Shown here piece by piece: positions 23,321 to 30,642 of a DNA stretch of 35,703 nt. Positions within the stretch are counted from its first letter, which is position 1. Every line of letters starts with the position of its first letter. A program made the translations under genes and the position numbers. This DNA comes from a virus: IMG/VR virus record IMGVR_UViG_3300044846_002469, positions 1 to 35,703 of that record; one strand, given 5' to 3'. The notes below the pieces were generated by a model. The model made no database searches. It was given only the letters and a program-made list of their open reading frames with translations, and was not told the DNA's origin.

Positions 23321-23626
23321 TTAAATTTTGCGCAAATTATGTGCTATTAAGTCTAAGCCATATTGAAAGTAATAACCTGTTTTAATCATTCTTTTATTAT
23401 AGTTTTTTAAGTCGATATAGTCTAATTCTTTGCTATTCATTTCTATAATAATATTTTGAACCTGAAGAGGCAAATTTTCGTAATTATTGAATAGGTCAAA
23501 ATTATTAATTTCGCTTATTACCTGTAGCATACCCTTTCCTTTGCTTTTTTCTGTAGAATTGCCATATTCTATTAATTCGTTGGCTTGTTCTGATAATTCG
23601 TTTAAAAGTTGTGTTAATGTGTTCAT
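23321..23626 (-). CDS. Hypothetical helical protein, 101 aa
   Basis: Mainly helical with LTQLLNELSEQANELIEYGN at the start and a DLKNYNKRMIKTGYYFQYGL segment near the end. No domain is recognised. It lies in the run of small genes that starts at the promoter 24693-24725. The 42-nt gap ahead of the next gene holds nothing recognisable. Confidence 0.55.
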   Translation of the reverse strand: MNTLTQLLNELSEQANELIEYGNSTEKSKGKGMLQVISEINNFDLFNNYENLPLQVQNIIIEMNSKELDYIDLKNYNKRMIKTGYYFQYGLDLIAHNLRKI

Positions 23627-23631
23627 GTTTT

Positions 23632-23829
23632 TTAGTTTTTAGTTTTTAAAATATAAATTGTTGATAAATTCCTATTGAATAAAAAAATGTCATATCCAAC
23701 ATTAAAGTAAGTTTTTAAGTTTTTTTGTTCTTGTTTTTCAATTTCTTTTATTGTCATATTTCTATAATCAGGTTTGAAAATTTGTGCGCAATTCCAATAT
23801 CCAAAAGTTTTTTTTATTTTAATTTTCAT
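23632..23829 (-). CDS. Hypothetical protein, 65 aa
   Basis: A short basic protein (MKIKIKKTFGYWNCAQIFKP and IKEIEKQEQKNLKTYFNVGY, ending IYILKTKN). It may be a small ssDNA- or RNA-binding protein by charge, but no family is visible. It is 5 nt from the following gene and 12 nt from the preceding one. Confidence 0.5.
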   Translation of the reverse strand: MKIKIKKTFGYWNCAQIFKPDYRNMTIKEIEKQEQKNLKTYFNVGYDIFLFNRNLSTIYILKTKN

Positions 23830-23841
23830 TTTTTTTAGTTT

Positions 23842-24666
23842 TTAGTTATTAATTAATTGCTTTCCTATTTTATTCATGCTCTGAATGTTAATCTTGTGAC
23901 ATCCTATTTTTAACGTGCCGTTTAATGAGGTTACAATGTATCCGGCTATGTTATATCCTTTAATATCTTTTTTTGCTAAAATGAGGCTATAAAGTGCCTT
24001 TGCTTCGTTTATAGTTGTTCTTACCTGTTGGCTTGTTTCGATATATTCACCACACTGAGAGAATCTTAAGTAGTCCTGTTCACTTTTAATAAAATTTACT
24101 TTGTATTCTTCAAAATTTTTTATTGACTTGTTTAAAATAGATTTTTGCTTTTTTTCGTTGGCTTTTTTAAGTTCTTTTAATGTATCTTTAAAATTATCTA
24201 CGTTTAAAGCTATTTGAGTGACTAAATTTGCTATATTTTTAAGTTCTTTATACTTATCATTTTTTATATTTTTATTAAGTGGGTATTCTTTGAACGCCTC
24301 AAATTTACTTAATATAGCATCTATATATAAAGCCGGCTTTTTAGCTTTTAATAATTTGTCATATTGATTTTTAACAAAATTTAATACTAAGTCTAAATTT
24401 ACATTATTTTCATAGTATTGTTTATATTGCCGGGTTGCACCTGTTACTTGTGCAATATGTTTATTAGTAGTCATACTGTAACCTGTGTTATTAATTAATA
24501 CAAAGGTGCTATTTTCATGCTCTATAAACTCCGCTAGCTTATAATGATATCCGTATGAATAGCATTTTTTACCGTAAAAGAATACGTTTGAACATTTAGC
24601 GTGTTCCTGTGTCTGCTGAGCGAATAAGTGTAATACGTCAGCTGAGTTTGTAAATACTTTTTTCAT
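23842..24666 (-). CDS. Conserved hypothetical protein, 274 aa (phage/plasmid type)
   Basis: The N-terminal region reads FYGKKCYSYGYHYKLAEFIE and then VLINNTGYSMTTNKHIAQV (residues about 30-77). I recall this YSYG-x-HY...GYS-x-TT-x-KH pattern from many phage and plasmid proteins annotated only as conserved unknowns. The middle is a lysine-rich helical region (KNFKDTLKELKKANEKKQKS-type), and the C-terminus is beta-rich (GYNIAGYIVTSLNGTLKIG). It is the first gene after the promoter at 24693-24725 and next to the candidate origin, so a role in replication or host takeover is possible. Confidence 0.65.
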   Translation of the reverse strand: MKKVFTNSADVLHLFAQQTQEHAKCSNVFFYGKKCYSYGYHYKLAEFIEHENSTFVLINNTGYSMTTNKHIAQVTGATRQYKQYYENNVNLDLVLNFVKNQYDKLLKAKKPALYIDAILSKFEAFKEYPLNKNIKNDKYKELKNIANLVTQIALNVDNFKDTLKELKKANEKKQKSILNKSIKNFEEYKVNFIKSEQDYLRFSQCGEYIETSQQVRTTINEAKALYSLILAKKDIKGYNIAGYIVTSLNGTLKIGCHKINIQSMNKIGKQLINN

Positions 24667-24692
24667 TTTTTATTTATTTTTATTATTTATTG

Positions 24693-24725
24693 CAAATATA
24701 CAATTGTCTGTTTTTATTTAGCAAA
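24693..24725 (-). promoter_or_regulatory. Bacteroidetes-type promoter next to the candidate origin
   Basis: TTTG (24725-24722), a 21-nt spacer and TATATTTG (24700-24693) on the minus strand fit the consensus. The expected start is near 24686, giving a leader of about 20 nt before the ATG at 24666. It drives the run of small genes down to 21788. Confidence 0.7.
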
Positions 24726-24739
24726 TTTATTTATATATA

Positions 24740-25028
24740 GCCTATAAATTTTGTCTATATAGTTGCTGAAAGCCTTTATTTATAAGGATCATTAAAATTT
24801 AATTTCAAAAAAAAATATTTTTTTGCTGATTTTATACGCTTTAATTTTACCCAATAAAAATAGGCTTATATATTGGCTGATTATTTAGGCTTTTTTTCCT
24901 GTAAATCAATATTTTTTTTGCTGATTTTATAAGGATCAATTTTTTTGGGCTGATTCTGATGGATCATTTTTTTTCTGATGGATCATTTTTTTTATTTTAT
25001 CCTGTTTTACTTTTTTTTAAAAGTCTAG
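24740..25028. other. T-tract-rich non-coding part of the candidate origin, with direct repeats
   Basis: No gene is seen here. On the plus strand the stretch is a chain of T-tracts with embedded repeats: a near-identical 22-23-nt element containing GCTGATTTTATA at 24815-24836 and 24909-24931; a perfect 19-bp tandem (CTGATGGATCATTTTTTTT) at 24956-24974 and 24975-24993; and several GGATCA words. It lies next to the iteron array and has the low stability expected of a DNA-unwinding element. The role as part of an origin is inferred. Confidence 0.6.
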
Positions 25029-25238
25029 TGTATTAATTAACTGAGGGTATGTATTAATTGGCTGATCCTCTGTATTAATTGGATCACCCTCTGTATTAAT
25101 CAATTTACCCTCTGTATTAATCAATCGGGTGTATTAATTAAATTATTTATGGGGTGTATTAATTGAATTACCCTATGTATTAATTGAATTAGTGGGTGTA
25201 TTAATCAATTTAGTGGGTGTATCAATTGAATTGGTTAA
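25029..25238. repeat. Iteron array: ten TGTATTAAT repeats on a 21-bp period
   Basis: Copies start at 25029, 25050, 25071, 25092, 25113, 25130, 25155, 25176, 25197 and 25218. The steps are 21 bp except one pair of 17 and 25, which sum to 42, so the register is kept. The core is TGTATTAAT followed mostly by TGAATTA or CAATTTA; the last copy is TGTATCAAT. Most copies are preceded by GGG or CCC. A period of two helical turns places every copy on the same face of DNA. This suggests cooperative binding of one protein, most likely a replication initiator. It directly follows the VRR-NUC gene stop. Confidence 0.85.
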
Positions 25239-25570
25239 TAATATTTTTTACATATTTCTTTAAACTCTTCCAATGTTCTGACAATAACATAAATTTGGTT
25301 TAAACTTTTTACCTGAGTTTCAAATATTTTTTGTTCTTTGCCTTGCTTTCCTATTTCTGTTTTTAACTCAATAAAAATAACTTTTTCGTTTACTACTAGA
25401 ATCAAATCAGGTACTCCTGTTTTAACTCCCATAGCTTTCATCCTGTTACCTTCAATTTTATTTTTGGCTTTGTTATTACAATGAAATAAACATTTATCGT
25501 GTTTTTTACCATACTCTAAAGAATACCATTGTACTATCTGCCCTTGTAAAATATCTTCGTTTCTATTCAT
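25235..25570 (-). CDS. VRR-NUC domain nuclease, 111 aa
   Basis: The motif GVPDLILVVNEKVIFIELK (residues about 49-67) carries the PD-(D/E)xK active site: D in VPD, E and K in IELK. It is followed by the conserved GKQGKEQKIFETQV helix, which together define small phage VRR-NUC nucleases. Such enzymes act as structure-specific nucleases beside SNF2/DEAD-type helicases. The gene overlaps the helicase stop by 8 nt, supporting a functional pair in replication or recombination. The start at 25570 gives a standard stand-alone length. Confidence 0.88.
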   Translation of the reverse strand: MNRNEDILQGQIVQWYSLEYGKKHDKCLFHCNNKAKNKIEGNRMKAMGVKTGVPDLILVVNEKVIFIELKTEIGKQGKEQKIFETQVKSLNQIYVIVRTLEEFKEICKKYY

Positions 25571-27065
25571 GTGTTATTAATTTTAATTTACTTTCTAGTG
25601 TTTCAATTGCTTTATCTTGAATCCATTTATTATATTTATTATTATATTCTTCGCACCATTTTGCTGTTTCTTTCAACATTTCAGAATATATTACTTCTTT
25701 CAATCCTTCCGTATCTTTATATTTTGAATAATAATTTACTAAGTGGTCTGCTATCTTATGTAATACTGCAAAAGGTTTCCAATTTCTTTCTTTTGCCATC
25801 GCTAACAATCTGTTTATTGGTAATTCAATTGGTTTTGTACTGATTAATAAAACTAATTTTTGCTCTTTCTCTTCTTGTTTTTGTCTTTCTGCCTCTTCTT
25901 CAAAATCGTGTCCACAACTGATACAAACTAATTTTCTTGTGTGCTGTAAATAATGACATTCAGGACATTCTTTTACCGGTGCTACTCCATTGCTTTTTTT
26001 ACCATCATTTAATTTTGCGCCATGTTTAAAATAGCTTTGCCAATCAAAAAAATCTGTATATGCTCCATGCCTCGTAGTATTTTTACCTAAATCTAAAACT
26101 AAAAACTTTTCTTTATTTTCTGATAATCTTGAACCTCTACCTACCATCTGCAAGTATAATGACAAACTTTTAGTTGCTCTATTTAAAATTATTGTTTCTA
26201 CAGTTGGCTCATCGAATCCTGTGGTAAGTACTCCTACATTACAAAGAATAGCGTGTTTATTTGTCTTAAACCAATTTATTATCTCTTTCCTTTCGTTTTT
26301 TTCTGTTTCACTTGAAATTGTTTTTACTTCTAATCCTTCACTTTCAAAGGCTTTTTGTACTAATTCGTTATGTTTCAGATTAACATTGAATATTAATGTT
26401 TTTTTACCTGCTGATTTTTCCCAATAAGCATTGATAACATTCTTTACCATTTTTTCACTAGAGTAAAAATCTTGCATTTGTTTTTCATCAAACTCACCTT
26501 TTTTTACTTTCCACTTTTCCTTGCTTACTAAATCTGAGGCGAATCCATATACATCACAATTCAATAAGTATTTATTTTTTATTAATTCTTCTACACTTGT
26601 ACCTAAAATTAAATTTTCGTAATAATTACTTAATGGATTTTCTGCAATTGGTGTTGCTGTCACTCCTAAAATCTTTTCTTTTCTATTTTCTTCAAAATAA
26701 GGTATTTTTTTAAAATTACCTATATGACACTCATCAATTATTATTAAACCGAAATTTGGTAGCTTTTCTATTCTTTTATAGGTAGTTTCTACCATCCCTA
26801 TGTAATAATCAAAATTATGAGGTATATTTTTTACTCCGGCTGATATTATAAAACATTTTTCGCCTAAACTTTTTACTGCCTGTTCTAATAATTCTATTCT
26901 GTGAACAAGTATTAAAACTCTTTCTGTAGTTTCTGTGAAATGGTCTTTTGCAATCTCAATGAATGTAAAAGTTTTTCCACTTCCTGTTGGCATTTGTAGA
27001 ATGTTTTTTCTAAATTCTGTGTTTTGAACTTTGTTTTTTATCTCAATTTGATAGTTTCTTAGCAT
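25563..27065 (-). CDS. Superfamily 2 DEAD/DEAH-type helicase with zinc finger, 500 aa
   Basis: Motif I is MPTGSGKT (residues 25-32), motif II DECH (111-114), motif III TATP (about 135-138), and motif VI QMVGRGSRL near residue 310. The first domain begins with LRNYQIEI, the Q-motif position of type I-restriction-like/UvrB-like SF2 helicases. Near residues 375-395 CPECHYLQHTRKLVCISCG is a four-cysteine zinc ribbon. Such proteins unwind DNA for replication or repair. It sits between the primase and the VRR-NUC nuclease. A 272-nt repeat-bearing gap separates it from the primase gene. Confidence 0.88.
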   Translation of the reverse strand: MLRNYQIEIKNKVQNTEFRKNILQMPTGSGKTFTFIEIAKDHFTETTERVLILVHRIELLEQAVKSLGEKCFIISAGVKNIPHNFDYYIGMVETTYKRIEKLPNFGLIIIDECHIGNFKKIPYFEENRKEKILGVTATPIAENPLSNYYENLILGTSVEELIKNKYLLNCDVYGFASDLVSKEKWKVKKGEFDEKQMQDFYSSEKMVKNVINAYWEKSAGKKTLIFNVNLKHNELVQKAFESEGLEVKTISSETEKNERKEIINWFKTNKHAILCNVGVLTTGFDEPTVETIILNRATKSLSLYLQMVGRGSRLSENKEKFLVLDLGKNTTRHGAYTDFFDWQSYFKHGAKLNDGKKSNGVAPVKECPECHYLQHTRKLVCISCGHDFEEEAERQKQEEKEQKLVLLISTKPIELPINRLLAMAKERNWKPFAVLHKIADHLVNYYSKYKDTEGLKEVIYSEMLKETAKWCEEYNNKYNKWIQDKAIETLESKLKLITHE

Positions 27066-27069
27066 ATTT

Positions 27070-27331
27070 ATTACAGATTATTTTTTTGAAAGTATTGATT
27101 TTATTGAGTTATTACACATTACAGATTATTTTCACTTTTTTAAACTCTCCTTCGTAAAAAAATTTTTTTTTATTTTTTTTTATTTTTTTCTAGGTAGTTT
27201 AATAATATATAATCTGTAATATACATATTTTCCTCTAATAGTCAATGATAGCAAGGCATTACAGATTATTACAGATTATTTTTCTAATATATAACTCATT
27301 GATTATCAAGCATTACAGATTATTACAGATT
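27070..27331. repeat. Cluster of seven ATTACAGATT repeats between primase and helicase genes
   Basis: This gap carries no gene. ATTACAGATT starts at 27070, 27118, 27258, 27268, 27312 and 27322, and as its reverse complement AATCTGTAAT at 27211. The last four form two head-to-tail pairs with 10-bp period (one helical turn) 54 bp apart. Between 27150 and 27190 a long A/T-tract lies in the middle. Helically phased short repeats beside replication genes suggest a binding site for a replication or regulatory protein. The helicase ATG is at 27065, so repression of its transcription is an alternative. Confidence 0.75.
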
Positions 27332-27337
27332 GCATTT

Positions 27338-29458
27338 TTAGAAAGAATGTGTAATTTCTTCTGTCTTAAATTTCACCTTATAAACTCTCTGAGTTTTTCC
27401 ATCAACTAATTTTATTATTGGCTCAAATCCACATTTTTTCAACGCTGTTCCAATTCTTTTATTTGTTGTTCTGAAACTTGGATATTTGCTTTCTAAACTC
27501 AATTTTATTTGTGTATTTGTCATTTCTGTGTATTTGTCAACCATAACACAATCTAAAATCAATTCTTCTTCACTCATAACCTCTTGGTTTATTAATGTTG
27601 ATTGGTTTAAACCTGCGATTTCATCTGCTGTTAAGAACCATCCTGTTCTATCTTTTTGCCATTCATGGTACAATTCAATAAACAATTCTGTTTTATCTAT
27701 TTCTCTGTATTTTATTAAATCAAAATTTGTTACATTTATTGGTATAATACGTCTATTTCCTGTAGGATCATTAATTACCTCACTTTCATTTGATGTACCT
27801 CCCAAAACTGCTAACCTGTTTAAATCTTCACTAACTTTGCCATAAGGTCTCCTGATTGAAAAAGTTTGCTGACTAGATAACCTTTTTAATTTTGTAGCAT
27901 CTTTTTTACTTTTACCTCCAAACTCATCATCCACGATTAAAAGTTTTTTTGTCATCAAGATTTCAGAATCTTTGCCCTCATCTAAATTTGATTCTGCATA
28001 ATATTCTCTCAATTCTGTAGGTAATAAATTTCTAAAAAACTCTGTTTTGCTTATTCCCTGCTTACCATTTAATACTAATATCATCAATGAATATGTGCCA
28101 TGTGCTGAACCTATTATAGATAATAGCCATTTTTTTAAGAAAATCTGCAAATAATCATCTACTTTTAGTTGTTTCCCATCAAATAAAATATTATGTTCAA
28201 TTTCAAAGCAACTGCAAAGCAATTCAAAATTTCCTGTAGGCTTTAAATGTTCATTCTTTGCGAAAAATTGTTTTATTGGATTAAATGAGGTTGTATTATC
28301 AGGATTTTCAATTAGTGTAAATATCTTGTCTTTACTTAAATCAGGATCAATTAAATCCCAACATTTCGTATAAAACTTAGCTAAAACCCTATCAGTCATC
28401 TGCTCTTTGTTAAATTCGTAGTTTCTAGTTATCTCATTAAATCTAATATTAGAAATTTTGATTAAATCAACTACTTCATCTAGTGTTGTTCTTTCTTTAT
28501 CTTCATCCTTAATTTTATCTACTAAACCATTGTCTTCAATTCCTAATTCTTTTAACTTAATTTTTGCCTCTTCTTTTGTGGCTGATAATTTAGTTATCTG
28601 AGTAATTTGTTTTGTTTTTTCTGATACAATGTTTATACCGGCTTGTTTGCAATGATAATAGATAGTTTTAATGGTAATACCACTTTTAGAACGCTTTAAA
28701 GCAATATCATACATTTTATCAGTTGATTCCCTTGTATATTTTGGTGATGTGCATGAAAATGCGTGATAGTAATTTCTACCATTTACCCCAAATCCATCCA
28801 CTAGAGCAAAAGAAAATTTAACCCATGTTTGATAGTCATCGCATAAATTTAGGTATTTATTAGAGTATTCCCTTACAATCTCATCAAAATCGTTTTTTGT
28901 CGTTGGGTAGTAAACATTTGTATCTTTTTTGGTATCTTTCTTTACATATTGTTTGAATACCTTTGCTTTGTCATTCTGATACAAATAAGGGTCATAAGAT
29001 ACGAATCTCAATGAACATACATTTTTAGGTGCAGGATCAACTATCAATTTGAAATTATCTAAAAAATATTTTTCTAATCCTAAATAAGATTCTTTGTGTT
29101 TTTCAGGGTTAATCTTAAAAAATACTGCAAATCCATATCCACTCACTGAGGTGTGTACTGCATATACATAAGGGTCTTTTTTTATTGCCTCAATATCAAA
29201 TTTCACGACTTGGTCTTTTGCATCTAAATCAATGCAAATAAAACCACTATGTTGTGTTAATTTGTCTTCTTTACGTTCTGTAAATGTTCCACTTGTTGTA
29301 ATACATGGTAATTTTTGTTTATCTAAATTACCTGTTCTATAGGCTAAAACTTCATCCTGCCATAAACCATTTTTCACATTTGATAAGTAATTTTCAAATT
29401 CAATTTCTGAGTATGGTTTAGAGGATTGGTTACCTGCTTTGAATAAATTTATTTTCAT
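27338..29458 (-). CDS. Primase-helicase: BT4734-like N-terminal domain plus VirE-like SF3 ATPase, 706 aa
   Basis: Residues 72-80 (GFICIDLDA) hold the D-x-D of archaeo-eukaryotic-primase-like folds, followed by HTSVSGYGFAVFF (102-114) as in BT4734-type domains of Bacteroidetes. A PriCT-like helical part (about 195-275, YQTWVKFSFALVDGFG) follows. The C-terminal half is the virulence-associated E (VirE) helicase-like ATPase: P-loop GKQGISKT (465-472, K471) and Walker B LLIVDDEF (506-513). The layout is that of phage and mobile-element primase-helicases that start replication. A structured leader lies upstream. Confidence 0.87.
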   Translation of the reverse strand: MKINLFKAGNQSSKPYSEIEFENYLSNVKNGLWQDEVLAYRTGNLDKQKLPCITTSGTFTERKEDKLTQHSGFICIDLDAKDQVVKFDIEAIKKDPYVYAVHTSVSGYGFAVFFKINPEKHKESYLGLEKYFLDNFKLIVDPAPKNVCSLRFVSYDPYLYQNDKAKVFKQYVKKDTKKDTNVYYPTTKNDFDEIVREYSNKYLNLCDDYQTWVKFSFALVDGFGVNGRNYYHAFSCTSPKYTRESTDKMYDIALKRSKSGITIKTIYYHCKQAGINIVSEKTKQITQITKLSATKEEAKIKLKELGIEDNGLVDKIKDEDKERTTLDEVVDLIKISNIRFNEITRNYEFNKEQMTDRVLAKFYTKCWDLIDPDLSKDKIFTLIENPDNTTSFNPIKQFFAKNEHLKPTGNFELLCSCFEIEHNILFDGKQLKVDDYLQIFLKKWLLSIIGSAHGTYSLMILVLNGKQGISKTEFFRNLLPTELREYYAESNLDEGKDSEILMTKKLLIVDDEFGGKSKKDATKLKRLSSQQTFSIRRPYGKVSEDLNRLAVLGGTSNESEVINDPTGNRRIIPINVTNFDLIKYREIDKTELFIELYHEWQKDRTGWFLTADEIAGLNQSTLINQEVMSEEELILDCVMVDKYTEMTNTQIKLSLESKYPSFRTTNKRIGTALKKCGFEPIIKLVDGKTQRVYKVKFKTEEITHSF

Positions 29459-29474
29459 ATTTTATAATAAAAAA

Positions 29475-29557
29475 CCCCCATCATTAAAATAGACTTGTCC
29501 TTCCAAATTAAATAATAGGGGCGATAATAAATAAGTTTTGTATATGCAGGGACAAGC
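29475..29557 (-). promoter_or_regulatory. Structured leader of the primase gene: candidate H-type pseudoknot with T-run
   Basis: On the minus-strand RNA, CTTGTCC (29556-29550) can pair with GGACAAG (29500-29494), and CCCC (29521-29518) with GGGG(G) (29479-29475). The two helices interlock, which is the H-type pseudoknot arrangement. The second helix is followed at once by six T residues, so it can alternatively end as a terminator hairpin. The primase ATG is 17 nt further on. This is the form of an attenuator or riboswitch; no known class is recognised. Confidence 0.5.
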
Positions 29558-29579
29558 TACATATTTATACAAATTTAAC

Positions 29580-29611
29580 TAAAAATAGCGCAATTAAAAA
29601 CTATTTGCGCC
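29580..29611 (-). terminator. Terminator-like hairpin after the small conserved gene
   Basis: On the minus strand GCGCAA (29610-29605) pairs with TTGCGC (29593-29588), with further A-T pairs inside, followed by TATTTTTAG. The run of T residues is short, so termination may be partial. It ends the recombination unit, before the primase leader. Confidence 0.6.
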
Positions 29612-29618
29612 ATTATTT

Positions 29619-29945
29619 TTAGAATGGTAATATTTCGCTTATTTGCTCAATTTTGCCATTTTCAAACTTCACTTCTGTAGATGGTGTAATCTGTTCTTTT
29701 GTTCCTAAAGTAACTTTACCATCAGTCCAAAAAACCTTACCATTACCAAAGTAATATTTGCTTGTTTTTGCCTCTCTTTGCTCTTTCGTTTGTTCTGCAA
29801 AGAAACTCACATTTTGCCCAAATTGGTTTGATGTATCACCAATTGAGGCTGTAAATTTAAACCCATTTTCGTTTTTAGTTTCGCAAACCTTAACGATTTC
29901 TTTTAGTTTTTCTAGGGTGAAATACCCACTAATCATTGTACTCAT
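29619..29945 (-). CDS. Conserved small protein, 108 aa, possible ssDNA-binding
   Basis: The chain reads GYFTLEKLKEIVKVCETKNE and then FKFTASIGDTSNQFGQNVSFFAEQTKEQREAK-type sequence with YYFGNGKVFWTDGKVTLGTK, a beta-rich basic body. The FGQNV-x-FF-x-EQT-x-EQR pattern recurs in small proteins of Bacteroidetes phage recombination clusters. It could be a single-strand binding protein by position and composition, but a standard OB-fold SSB signature is not evident. Its ATG lies 24 nt after the end of the tRNA gene. Confidence 0.5.
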   Translation of the reverse strand: MSTMISGYFTLEKLKEIVKVCETKNENGFKFTASIGDTSNQFGQNVSFFAEQTKEQREAKTSKYYFGNGKVFWTDGKVTLGTKEQITPSTEVKFENGKIEQISEILPF

Positions 29946-29968
29946 TGTTTATTTGTTTTTAAAGTTAG

Positions 29969-30064
29969 TAGTCAGGACAGGATTTGAACCCGTAATCTAA
30001 TTAAAGATACCAATTATGTCGCTTAAGCCCCTAAAATGTGCGTTACCAATTCCGCCACCTGACT
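29969..30064 (-). tRNA. Class II tRNA (leucine-like), anticodon arm non-canonical
   Basis: The acceptor stem AGTCAGG (30064-30058) pairs with CCTGACT (29976-29970), with A73 at 29969. The D-arm GCGGAATTGGTAACGC is that of leucine tRNAs. The T-arm ACGGG-TTCAAAT-CCTGT is complete, and an ATCT/AGAT variable arm is present. The stretch between D-arm and variable arm is longer than usual and does not form a good 5-bp anticodon stem. CTTAAGC (anticodon UAA) and TTTAGGG (UAG) are both possible loops. CCA is not encoded. Confidence 0.65.
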
Positions 30065-30140
30065 ATTAAGATTTATAAAACTCATCCTTAAAGGGTAAAG
30101 AAACTCCATCTTAATTGTTTTTTGCATCTTTAAAGTTTTT

Positions 30141-30317
30141 CTATTCTTCTGTATTTATTGTTAATATTGTTACAAGTAAATTTACAAACATAAAAAGTAT
30201 AAATCCACCTCTTGTTTCTATTTTCCATATTTGAGGATTTAATTCCCATGTTACAAATGAAAATGAGAGATAAATAAAAATGCTTAAAAATATAAATAGT
30301 GCTATCCCTTTTTTCAT
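30141..30317 (-). CDS. Small membrane protein, 58 aa
   Basis: ATG at 30317-30315 and TAG at 30143-30141 give 58 residues. Two hydrophobic segments can be seen, ALFIFLSIFIYLSFSFVTW (6-24) and FILFMFVNLLVTILTI (39-54). Between them ELNPQIWKIETRGG is a short exposed loop. The ATG overlaps the stop of the upstream gene as ATGA. Small two-span proteins with this WELNP-x-IW loop recur in Bacteroidetes phage genomes in my memory, but no function is known. Confidence 0.6.
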   Translation of the reverse strand: MKKGIALFIFLSIFIYLSFSFVTWELNPQIWKIETRGGFILFMFVNLLVTILTINTEE

Positions 30318-30499
30318 AAATCTATAATATTATCGCAGTAATTTTCAATATGGTAAGCAGTTGGGTAATGTACATTTTCAATTTCAGCATAAATTGAATT
30401 TATTTGTTCCTGACATATTTCTTTTATAGCCTTTTGCATTTTAGGTGTAAATTTAATATTATAATAGTCAAGTATTTCTATTATTTTTTCTTTATTCAT
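30314..30499 (-). CDS. Hypothetical protein, 61 aa
   Basis: An acidic helical protein (NKEKIIEILDYYNIKFTPKM, then AIKEICQEQINSIYAEIENV), ending with YHIENYCDNIIDL. Both ends overlap with neighbours as ATGA junctions. No function is recognised. Confidence 0.5.
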   Translation of the reverse strand: MNKEKIIEILDYYNIKFTPKMQKAIKEICQEQINSIYAEIENVHYPTAYHIENYCDNIIDL

Positions 30500-30642
30500 A
30501 TTTTTACTAGTTTAATTGTTTTTTTGTCGATTCTGATTGCTTTCATTTTATCCATTTCAACCGGTTTTGTTTTGAAACTTTTAGTTTTGTCGTTTTTAGT
30601 TTTACCTAAGTATTCGTAATTGTTAATTGCTTTTTTGTTCAT
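30496..30642 (-). CDS. Small lysine-rich protein, 48 aa
   Basis: ATG at 30642-30640 and TGA at 30498-30496 give 48 residues with about one third lysine (NKKAINNYEYLGKTKNDKTK, then KMKAIRIDKKTIKLVKI). The stop overlaps the following ATG as ATGA, and the start overlaps the previous gene end by 20 nt. The high positive charge suggests nucleic-acid binding. It could alternatively be a chance frame, as A-rich DNA favours lysine codons. Confidence 0.45.
   Translation of the reverse strand: MNKKAINNYEYLGKTKNDKTKSFKTKPVEMDKMKAIRIDKKTIKLVKI

Noticed and set aside
25029-25238. CRISPR array
   Set aside because: The regular spacing first suggests CRISPR, but the conserved core is 9-12 bp, the period only 21 bp and the rest of each unit is partly conserved. 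No cas genes are present. It fits iterons.
29758-30000. Plus-strand frame ending with TGFEPV-like residues
   Set aside because: This peptide is a known artefact from translating the 3' half of a tRNA gene on the opposite strand.
29969-30064. tRNA-like sequence as a phage attachment site (attP)
   Set aside because: Both the 5' and 3' halves of a tRNA are present, whereas attP usually carries only one end of a host tRNA gene. No integrase or excisionase gene is visible.
30065-30115. Inverted repeat ATTAAGAT/ATCTTAAT upstream of the tRNA
   Set aside because: The arms are AT-only and 35 nt apart. It might help tRNA processing, but nothing sets it apart from chance in this sequence.
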